Shown in pieces: positions 1-4,330 of a stretch of DNA of 6,086 bases. Position numbers and translations under genes: made by a program. Numbering within the stretch: the stretch's first letter is position 1; each line of letters starts with the position of its first letter. This stretch comes from an uncultured Saprospiraceae bacterium (GTDB lineage Bacteria > Bacteroidota > Bacteroidia > Chitinophagales > Saprospiraceae), in the NCBI GenBank assembly GCA_937930625.1, contig CALHBW010000280.1, positions 1 through 6,086 on the forward strand. The letters are read 5' to 3'. The notes beneath the pieces were generated by a model. It was not told the DNA's origin. It ran no database searches and was given only the letters and a program-made list of their open reading frames with translations.

Positions 1-23
1 TTTAAGGTAAAGTCTTGGTAGTC

Positions 24-57
24 AATCCTATAAGGTTTTCGAAAACCTTATAGGATT
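24..57. repeat. Perfect 34-bp palindrome
   Basis: Two 17-nt arms (24-40 and 41-57) are exact reverse complements with no spacer; the left arm starts AATCCTATAAGG and the centre is TTTTCGAAAA. As RNA it would form a long hairpin from either strand. It starts 3 nt after an in-frame TAG (19-21) that closes a six-codon open stretch at the window edge, so it could be the terminator or 3' structure of a gene lying to the left. No T-run follows on the plus strand, so classic intrinsic termination is not clear. It could also be a dispersed palindromic repeat or a protein-binding site. Confidence 0.75.
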
Positions 58-102
58 CGGGCTTGCTTCACATCCCACCTGATTTCCTACATGAGCCAAT
101 TT

Positions 103-138
103 TTAAACTTAAACTTATTCTTAAACTTAAACTTCACA
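103..138 (+). repeat. TTAAAC hexamer tandem array, copy 1
   Basis: Six consecutive hexamers: TTAAAC, TTAAAC, TTATTC, TTAAAC, TTAAAC, TTCACA. The same design (TTAAAC-like units closing with a TTCAC-type unit) recurs at 2575-2610, so this looks like a dispersed repeat class rather than chance AT richness. It lies about 160 bp upstream of gldN. Read as codons it gives alternating Leu-Asn, in frame with an ATG at 91 (27-codon ORF to 174), but nothing supports translation. Confidence 0.6.
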
Positions 139-199
139 ACACACCATATCGCATCTAAAATTTTACATAGATAATTTATTGCCATTTTTTCACAAGATG

Positions 200-280
200 T
201 TTTGTGTCAATTTGAATTTTTGATTGTCGAGGAATGAGTTGGCGAAATTCATTCATTCAAAATTCAAATTGAATACAAAA
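200..280 (+). repeat. Inverted repeat in the gldN leader
   Basis: Arms 200-220 and 259-280 are reverse complements apart from one mismatch and a one-base bulge; the inner 13 bp (208-220 against 259-271, CAATTTGAATTTT) is exact. The 38-nt spacer contains TTGGCGAA, the octamer also found at both tips of the MITE-like element. The right arm overlaps one copy of the dispersed 13-mer (253-265, reverse orientation). The structure ends 20 nt before the gldN start codon, so if transcribed it would be a 5'UTR hairpin. Whether it regulates gldN or is only a repeat remnant cannot be told. Confidence 0.55.
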
Positions 281-299
281 CCACTAAACCTATGTACTT

Positions 300-1145
300 A
301 TGCGAAGTAGAATTTTGCTGTTAATTTCATTATTATTCTCTGTAAATCAAGCACTTAACGCCCAAGAAACCTTTCTCACGGAAAGCGGAGCTGCGGTGCC
401 ACCCTTGGATAGTCCTTACGAAAAAACACCCAAAGAAGCCATGCCTGTATTGGCGTATGACCATATTCGTGAAGCAGATGTTTTTTGGGAAAAACGGATT
501 TGGCGTGTGATTGACGTGCGCGAAAAAATGAATAAATCATTTTCTGCACCACAAAATCCACTGATTAGTGTCTTGTTGCGTGGTATTGAGAGTGGCGATA
601 TTACACCATATAGTGCGCTTGATGATAAATTTTCAACAGCCATGACGCAAGATGAAATCGACGGACAATTATATAGTTCAGATACGGTCAGAGTCATTGA
701 CCCCGATACGTATCAGGAAACAATCAGGGTGACACAAGACGCCTTCAATCCCGAAGATGTCAAGCGATACCGCATCAAAGAAGTCTGGTTTTTTGATGAA
801 GAAACTTCTACCATGCAAGTCCGCATTCTGGGTATTGCACCTTTAAAAGAAGATTATGACGATAATGGTGTGCTGCGTTTTGAGTACCCGATGTTTTGGG
901 TGTATTATCCGCATATCCGCAAATATTTGGCAGGTGAAGAAGCCGTCAATCCCATAGATAATGCCAAAACCTTAACTTGGGAACACCTCATGGATGCGCG
1001 TTTCTTTTCAAGTTTTATTGTAAAAGAAGGCAATGTACACGACCGCCGTATCGAAGATTACAAAGTCGGCGAAGAAGCCCTCTACGAAAGCCTCAAAATC
1101 GAAGAAGAAATGATGAACTTCGAACACGACCTTTGGTCTTATTAA
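300..1145 (+). CDS. gldN: Gliding motility / type IX secretion protein GldN (PorN)
   Basis: Periplasmic component of the type IX secretion system, which exports proteins across the outer membrane and powers gliding in Bacteroidota. In studied members GldN/PorN forms a large ring with the lipoprotein GldK/PorK under the outer membrane. The 281-residue product has a typical signal peptide (basic MRSR, hydrophobic residues 5-19, likely cut after Ala21 in LNA-QE). The mature part carries the family signature around residues 60-80, FWEKRIWRVIDVREKMN, then RYRIKEVWFFDE (157-167), RILGIAP (175-181), MFWVYYP (198-204) and a C-terminal region with FFSSFIVKE (235-243). Length is normal. The ATG at 300 is the only start that retains the signal peptide; no Shine-Dalgarno is visible, as usual in this phylum. 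gldN usually follows gldK, gldL and gldM; here at least 279 bp of repeat-bearing DNA precedes it, so it may have its own promoter. The stop codon TAA is fused to the octamer array that follows. Confidence 0.95.
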   Translation: MRSRILLLISLLFSVNQALNAQETFLTESGAAVPPLDSPYEKTPKEAMPVLAYDHIREADVFWEKRIWRVIDVREKMNKSFSAPQNPLISVLLRGIESGDITPYSALDDKFSTAMTQDEIDGQLYSSDTVRVIDPDTYQETIRVTQDAFNPEDVKRYRIKEVWFFDEETSTMQVRILGIAPLKEDYDDNGVLRFEYPMFWVYYPHIRKYLAGEEAVNPIDNAKTLTWEHLMDARFFSSFIVKEGNVHDRRIEDYKVGEEALYESLKIEEEMMNFEHDLWSY

Positions 1146-1258
1146 TGAGTGAATGAGTGAATTTTGAATGAGTGAATGTTTTTAATGCGACAATGCTGAA
1201 ATGCGTCAATGCTACAATTAATGAGTGAATAGCAGTGCGATAATACTGAAATGCAATA
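1144..1258 (+). repeat. 8-bp-period array, locus 1 left part
   Basis: The run starts on the gldN stop codon and keeps an 8-bp step: ATGAGTGA twice (1145-1160), a 7-mer ATTTTGA (1161-1167), ATGAGTGA (1168-1175), a 9-mer, then ATGCGACA, ATGCTGAA, ATGCGTCA, ATGCTACA (1185-1216), and after a break ATGAGTGA (1221-1228), ATACTGAA and ATGCAATA (1243-1258). The units share ATG....A while the inner four bases vary. Positions 1144-1197 match the reverse complement of 1637-1690 at 53 of 54 bases. The array has TGA in all three plus-strand frames within about 12 nt. Confidence 0.75.
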
Positions 1259-1302
1259 ATCAACATTCGATAGCGAAGCCTTAATTAACGAGACAGTAAT
1301 GT

Positions 1303-1456
1303 CAATATGTTCGCCAAATTGAAAATTGAGAATGTATAGTTGATAATTAATTTATTTTTTATTTCATAAAAAACTTAAAATTAAATAATTACAAATTATA
1401 AAATTAAATTAGTTATCAATTATACATTCTCAATTCTCAATTTGGCGAAGACATTG
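1303..1456. mobile_element. MITE-like element, 154 bp, with TAATGT target duplication
   Basis: Inner terminal arms 1310-1354 and 1405-1449 are reverse complements at 42 of 45 positions; two of the three differences still give G-U pairs in RNA. With weaker outer bases the arms extend to 1303 and 1456. The 50-nt middle is nearly pure A/T. Directly outside lie identical hexamers TAATGT at 1297-1302 and 1457-1462, as expected of a target-site duplication. There is no coding capacity, so it would depend on a transposase elsewhere. The tips carry TTCGCCAA / TTGGCGAA. It sits between the convergent ends of gldN and the SRAP gene, where its hairpin could also act in both transcripts. AT richness makes a chance 6-bp duplication possible, but the long arms are not chance. 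Confidence 0.65.
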
Positions 1457-1462
1457 TAATGT

Positions 1463-1633
1463 GATAGATGAAGTAAATTTGAAATAAGCCACGACAGTCA
1501 ATATTTTTTCGTTTGGGAAATAAAGCGATATTGCCGGAAAGTTGTTAATAATGTGTTGCGATGTTTTTTACAGCAAGTCAGACGTAACCGTTTTTACTAC
1601 AAAAAAATAAAAAAAACATCAACGTAAAATTAT
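1463..1633. other. Non-coding spacer between MITE-like element and octamer array
   Basis: No credible ORF. It contains one imperfect stem candidate: GATGTTTTTT (1560-1569) and AAAAAACATC (1611-1620), 10 bp exact arms around a 41-nt loop. Because the flanking octamer arms face each other, this stretch and the MITE-like element together form the interior of a larger 547-bp inverted structure (1144-1690). I see no gene or RNA family I recognise in it. Confidence 0.4.
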
Positions 1634-1690
1634 TGTAGCATTGTAGCATTAAAAACATTCACTCATTCAAAATTCACTCATTCACTCATT
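1634..1690 (-). repeat. 8-bp-period array, locus 1 right arm
   Basis: Mirror image of the array at the gldN end: TGTAGCAT twice (1634-1649), a 9-mer TAAAAACAT, TCACTCAT, a 7-mer TCAAAAT, then TCACTCAT twice (1674-1689). It reproduces even the 7-mer and 9-mer irregularities of 1144-1197, so the two arms derive from one sequence copied in inverted orientation rather than independent expansion. The arm runs into the SRAP gene and includes its stop codon (1682-1684) and the two codons before it. Confidence 0.75.
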
Positions 1691-2371
1691 GAATAGCGTA
1701 GGCGGAGGCTGTACGGCATCATACAATTCGGGTGTATTGGTATGCACGGAATTGACATCCGTAGAGACGGGAAATATCTTTAGCATATCATCTTCAAGGG
1801 GTTTGAGTAGGGTGAGGGCTTCGAGCATGTCTCTTTCTTGTAGCCAACGGTTTTGTAATTCGCGATTGGGAAGGATGACGGGCATTCGATTGTGTACGGA
1901 AGACATTTCGGCATTAGGGCGTGTTGTGATAATTGTAAAACTATTGACGTCCTCCCCCGCTTGATTTTGCCATACATCCCACAAGCCGGCAAAGAGAAGC
2001 AAAGCCCCATCGTGCATCACGATACGATACGGACTGCTTGCCATGCCACGCCCCGTTTTTCGCCATTCATAAAAACCATCTGCCAAGACCAAACACCGCC
2101 GCTTACGCACAGGCATCCGAAATGAAGGCTTGGAAGCAATCCCTTCCGAACGCGCATTGATGAGGTTTTTACTTGCCTTCGTATTTTGCGCCCAATAAGG
2201 TATCAGCCCCCAACGAAATTGCTGCAACACGTCCGGTTGGTCATCCGTAATGACATAGGCTTGCTGCGTCGGCGCAATATTATAATTCACCGACGGGTCT
2301 TCCTCCAACTTGATGCCAAGCTGTCGTTCAACCTTATCCTTTGAGCCTGCAAATGAATACCTTCCACACAT
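1682..2371 (-). CDS. yedK: SRAP-domain abasic-site processing protein (YedK/HMCES family)
   Basis: This family caps abasic sites in single-stranded DNA by forming a covalent thiazolidine link through the N-terminal cysteine, shielding them from nucleases and error-prone repair. The 229-residue product begins MCGRYSF, so Cys2 becomes the N-terminus after Met removal. The other family residues are present at the positions known for E. coli YedK or close to them: Asn72 in INARSE, Glu102 in DGFYEW, and His160 in the SVHNRMP motif. NIAPTQ (31-36) and RWGLIPYW (53-60) are further signatures. Length is normal, so the gene looks intact. The C-terminal codons and TGA stop fall in the octamer repeat, so the tail (about TLFNE) may be repeat-derived. 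The start codon also borders a second octamer array, and no Shine-Dalgarno is seen. It is convergent with gldN and divergent from the next gene; no SOS box was identified. Confidence 0.94.
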   Translation of the reverse strand: MCGRYSFAGSKDKVERQLGIKLEEDPSVNYNIAPTQQAYVITDDQPDVLQQFRWGLIPYWAQNTKASKNLINARSEGIASKPSFRMPVRKRRCLVLADGFYEWRKTGRGMASSPYRIVMHDGALLLFAGLWDVWQNQAGEDVNSFTIITTRPNAEMSSVHNRMPVILPNRELQNRWLQERDMLEALTLLKPLEDDMLKIFPVSTDVNSVHTNTPELYDAVQPPPTLFNE

Positions 2372-2503
2372 GAGTCAATGCTTAAATGCTTAAATGATGC
2401 AATGCAATAATAAATGAGTGAATGAGCGAATTTTGAATGAATGAATATATCATTGTTGCATTATTTATTCACTCATTCAAAATTCAATCATTCACTCATT
2501 TAT
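2370..2503. repeat. 8-bp-period array with inverted arms, locus 2
   Basis: Starting at the SRAP start codon, the plus strand reads ATGAGTCA, ATGCTTAA twice, ATGATGCA, ATGCAATA (2370-2409), ATAA, ATGAGTGA, ATGAGCGA (2414-2429), the 7-mer ATTTTGA, then ATGAATGA (2437-2444). A facing copy follows: arms 2410-2447 and 2466-2503 are reverse complements at 35 of 38 positions with an 18-nt loop, so a hairpin is likely. It lies between two divergent genes, so it is in or near the 5' leaders of both and is not simply a terminator. It contains two exact 13-mer cores (2428-2440 plus, 2473-2485 minus). Confidence 0.75.
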
Positions 2504-2549
2504 CATAGTAAATATAATGTTTTTAGTTGAAATGGAAACAGAAATATCG

Positions 2550-2570
2550 TAATTTGCTGAAAGCAAATTA
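2550..2570 (+). repeat. Short perfect hairpin upstream of the unknown gene
   Basis: TAATTTGCT (2550-2558) and AGCAAATTA (2562-2570) form a 9-bp stem with a GAA loop. It lies 40 nt before the start of the 109-codon gene and just before its hexamer array, so it would be in that gene's leader if transcription starts further left. No T-run follows. Role unknown; an operator or leader hairpin is possible. Confidence 0.45.
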
Positions 2571-2574
2571 ATTT

Positions 2575-2610
2575 TTAAACTTGGACTTGTGCTTGAACTT
2601 GAACTTTCAC
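2575..2610 (+). repeat. TTAAAC/TTGAAC hexamer tandem array, copy 2
   Basis: Six hexamers: TTAAAC, TTGGAC, TTGTGC, TTGAAC, TTGAAC, TTTCAC, ending directly at the ATG at 2611. Unit number, period and the closing TTCAC-type unit match the array at 103-138, with G replacing A in several units. This array is why a longer reading frame from TTG at 2581 is open; I treat it as leader sequence and not protein. Confidence 0.6.
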
Positions 2611-2940
2611 ATGGATATTCCGATACAAATGGTGGCTCAACAGGTGGTGGATGACTTTGCATTGGAAGTCGTTGCGCCACCGCAATCAGAGGAGGAATTA
2701 TTGGATTTACTCGGTGATGCGGTCGCATATCTGATTGAAAAACGCCTCGAATATTTTATGCAAATCCTCTACACGATGGATGTGGACGAGGACGCCATGC
2801 GTTATGCTTTCTCTGATGAACACGACCAACCCGTTAATATGATACTTGCCCGAATCATTCTTGAACGCGAAAAACAAAAAGCCCAAACCCGCCTTGAATA
2901 CCAACCCGAAACACCCCGTGATTGGAATGAAGATTTATGA
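2611..2940 (+). CDS. Small acidic protein of unknown function, 109 residues
   Basis: I do not recognise a named family. The product looks cytoplasmic: no signal peptide, no membrane segment, no cysteine. It is strongly acidic and appears mostly helical. Visible parts are an N-terminal stretch (MDIPIQMVAQQVVDDFALEV), a helix-rich middle (EEELLDLLGDAVAYLIEKRL, 27-46; FMQILYTMDVDEDAMRYAF, 49-67), then a helix LARIILEREKQKAQTRLEY (79-97) and a polar tail ending DWNEDL. The LYTMDVDE segment followed by a basic helix suggests a conserved protein, not a random ORF, and codon use resembles that of the neighbours. ATG 2611 is preferred over TTG 2581, which would translate the hexamer repeat. It is divergent from the SRAP gene and convergent with tatD, so it is probably a single-gene unit. 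A shadow ORF is unlikely. Confidence 0.7.
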   Translation: MDIPIQMVAQQVVDDFALEVVAPPQSEEELLDLLGDAVAYLIEKRLEYFMQILYTMDVDEDAMRYAFSDEHDQPVNMILARIILEREKQKAQTRLEYQPETPRDWNEDL

Positions 2941-2950
2941 TTTTTGAAGC

Positions 2951-3054
2951 GTAGCGCGGTACTTCCAGTCCGCGTCCGTAGAACGATGCTTCCAGCTCGT
3001 TCCACGTTAGTTTTGCTAATATTACGAATACGCGGACTGGAAGTGCCACGCTAC
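2951..3054. repeat. GC-rich REP-like palindromic element, possible bidirectional terminator
   Basis: Arms 2951-2975 (GTAGCGCGGTACTTCCAGTC plus CGCGT) and 3030-3054 are reverse complements at 23 of 25 bases. The interior holds another, degenerate copy of the CTTCCAG motif (2989-2995, followed by CTCGTTCC) and a smaller stem GAACGA / TCGTTC (2981-2986 and 2996-3001). It is clearly richer in G+C than other spacers here. It occupies almost the whole 123-bp gap between the stop codons of two convergent genes, the usual place for REP/BIME-type elements and for terminators working in both directions. RNA folding would give a strong hairpin from either strand. A TTTTT follows on the plus strand at 3056-3060. 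Confidence 0.65.
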
Positions 3055-3063
3055 ATTTTTCCC

Positions 3064-3825
3064 TCAATCAAAAATCGCAAGGGCGTTTTGTGTAGTAATT
3101 TCTGCAACTTCTTCCAGCGAAATATCTTTCACATTTGCGAGCCTTTCGGCGACTATTCGGATGTAGGCACTTTCATTGCGCTTGCCGCGATGTGGGACGG
3201 GTGAAAGGTAAGGCGCATCGGTTTCCAAGACCAAATGTTCGAGTGGTACATCTTTGATGACTGCGCCGAGGTTGGCTTTTTTATACGTAAGTACACCGCC
3301 CAGACCCATATAAAATTCCAAATCCATAATCGCTTGCGCCTGCTCCAATGTACCGCCAAAACAATGAAAAATCCCTTGCAAACGCTCGTCTTTTTCCTGC
3401 TTCACCAAATCAATTAAAATATCAAGCGATTCCCGCGCGTGTATCACGATAGGTACGCGCAATTCTTTCGCCCAATTCAATTGTGTGATAAACGCCTTTT
3501 TTTGTTCTTCCAAAAACGTTTTATCCCAATATAAATCAATTCCAATTTCACCAACGGCGCAAAAAGAACGCTTACCCAGCCATTCCTCTGCCGCCGCGAG
3601 TTCTTCTTTATAATTCGCTTTGATAGAACAAGGATGTATGCCCATCATGGCAAAACATTGGTCGGGATGTGCGGCTTCCAATTCAAGCATTGCCCCAATC
3701 GAACCTTTATCAATATTCGGCAAATAAAATCGCGTAATTCCCTGTTTGTTCGCACGCTGAAGCATTTCCTCGCGGTCATTATTAAATTGCTTCGCGTATA
3801 AATGCGCGTGTGTATCTGTTAGCAT
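3064..3825 (-). CDS. tatD: TatD-family metal-dependent hydrolase / DNase
   Basis: TatD-family enzymes are TIM-barrel metallohydrolases; characterised members have 3'-5' exonuclease activity and are linked to DNA repair and DNA fragmentation. The 253-residue product has the metal ligands expected: the N-terminal DTHAHL (His6, His8), Glu93 in AVGEIGIDLYW, His129 in IVIHARE, His154 in GIFHCFGG and Asp203 in LETDAPYLSP followed by HRGKRNE. Length and order of motifs are normal, so it appears intact. The start MLTDTHAH is typical. No Shine-Dalgarno is present; the 5' leader up to 5 nt before the ATG is octamer repeat. The same repeat separates it from dgkA upstream, so co-transcription with dgkA is possible but unproven. 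TatD paralogues are common, and the exact substrate cannot be told from sequence. Confidence 0.94.
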   Translation of the reverse strand: MLTDTHAHLYAKQFNNDREEMLQRANKQGITRFYLPNIDKGSIGAMLELEAAHPDQCFAMMGIHPCSIKANYKEELAAAEEWLGKRSFCAVGEIGIDLYWDKTFLEEQKKAFITQLNWAKELRVPIVIHARESLDILIDLVKQEKDERLQGIFHCFGGTLEQAQAIMDLEFYMGLGGVLTYKKANLGAVIKDVPLEHLVLETDAPYLSPVPHRGKRNESAYIRIVAERLANVKDISLEEVAEITTQNALAIFD

Positions 3826-3830
3826 CGTTG

Positions 3831-3977
3831 AATGAGTAAATGAGTAGATGATTGAATGAGTAAATGTTTAATAAATGAGTGAATGAATTTTGAATGAATG
3901 AATTGTTTACACCACATTACGGTTATGTATGAGTTTTGGTTCATTTACTCATTTATTCATTCAGTCATTTACTCATT
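3831..3977. repeat. 8-bp-period array with inverted arms, locus 3
   Basis: Plus-strand units ATGAGTAA, ATGAGTAG, ATGATTGA, ATGAGTAA (3832-3863), then ATGTTTAATAA, ATGAGTGA (3875-3882), ATGAATTTTGA and ATGAATGA. The facing copy reads TCATTTAC, TCATTTAT, TCATTCAG, TCATTTAC (3941-3972). Arms 3831-3866 and 3942-3977 match at 31 of 36 bases with a 75-nt interior. The dominant unit here is ATGAGTAA, not ATGAGTGA, so each locus has been homogenised separately. The right arm encodes the last codons and the TGA of dgkA; the left arm is the tatD leader. One 13-mer core lies at 3885-3897. Confidence 0.72.
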
Positions 3978-4330
3978 ATTTCCACTAAATAAGGCGCAAA
4001 GATAATAATACCAACGATAGCTGCGCCTATTGCTGCTAATAATACGGCGGCGGCGGCGGCATCTTTTGTTTTTCCGGCTAATGGATGATATTCAGGTGAA
4101 ACGAGGTCGGTGAGATATTCGATGGCAGTATTGGCGGCTTCGGCAGCGAGTACGAGGGCGATGCAAAGGATAATGATACACCATTCGATGCGACTAATTC
4201 CAAAGAAAAAACCTGCTATCAGGACGCAACAGGTGACGAAGAGGTGAATACGCGCATTAGGCGTGTTGCGAAACAAATCAGCAATGCCTTTAAAAGCGTA
4301 CCGAAAACTATCTAAGCGAGCCTTGAGCAT
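3965..4330 (-). CDS. dgkA: Diacylglycerol / undecaprenol kinase (DgkA family)
   Basis: Small integral inner-membrane lipid kinase, probably phosphorylating diacylglycerol or undecaprenol for phospholipid or cell-wall carrier recycling. The 121-residue length is right for the family. Features in order: amphipathic N-terminus with FRYAFKGIADLFR (9-21), NARIHL (25-30), membrane segments about 30-46 and 49-65, the signature AAEAANTAIEYLTD (62-75) with Glu64, Asn67 and Glu71 matching the catalytic and metal residues of E. coli DgkA, AGKTKDAAAAAV (85-96) with Lys89-Asp90, and a third membrane segment about 95-114. The residue aligned with E. coli Glu28, a metal ligand, appears to be Thr23. Its start lies inside the preceding EEP-like gene (23-bp overlap, different frame), suggesting coupled translation. 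The final residues MSK and the stop come from the octamer repeat. Which lipid it uses is inference. Confidence 0.92.
   Translation of the reverse strand: MLKARLDSFRYAFKGIADLFRNTPNARIHLFVTCCVLIAGFFFGISRIEWCIIILCIALVLAAEAANTAIEYLTDLVSPEYHPLAGKTKDAAAAAVLLAAIGAAIVGIIIFAPYLVEIMSK

Noticed and set aside
1..21. Possible last six codons plus TAG of an upstream gene such as gldM
   Set aside because: Six codons cannot identify a gene; other frames are closed, but that is not evidence. Kept only as a possibility for the palindrome's role.
91..174. 27-codon ORF with a Leu-Asn repeat
   Set aside because: It is open only because the TTAAAC array reads as Leu-Asn; no ribosome site and no other coding sign.
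1474..1481. TAAATTTG as a plus-strand promoter element
   Set aside because: It would point into the antisense of the SRAP gene with no plus-strand gene near; such words are expected in AT-rich spacer.
1144..1690. CRISPR array from the regular repeats
   Set aside because: The repeated unit is 8 bp without unique spacers of 25-45 bp, and there are no cas genes.
1689..2125. Plus-strand ORFs inside the SRAP region
   Set aside because: They are antisense shadows of a gene with full family motifs and have no recognisable protein features.
2581..2610. TTG start extending the 109-residue protein by ten codons
   Set aside because: The extension is only the hexamer repeat that also exists at 103-138 without a gene; ATG 2611 directly follows it.
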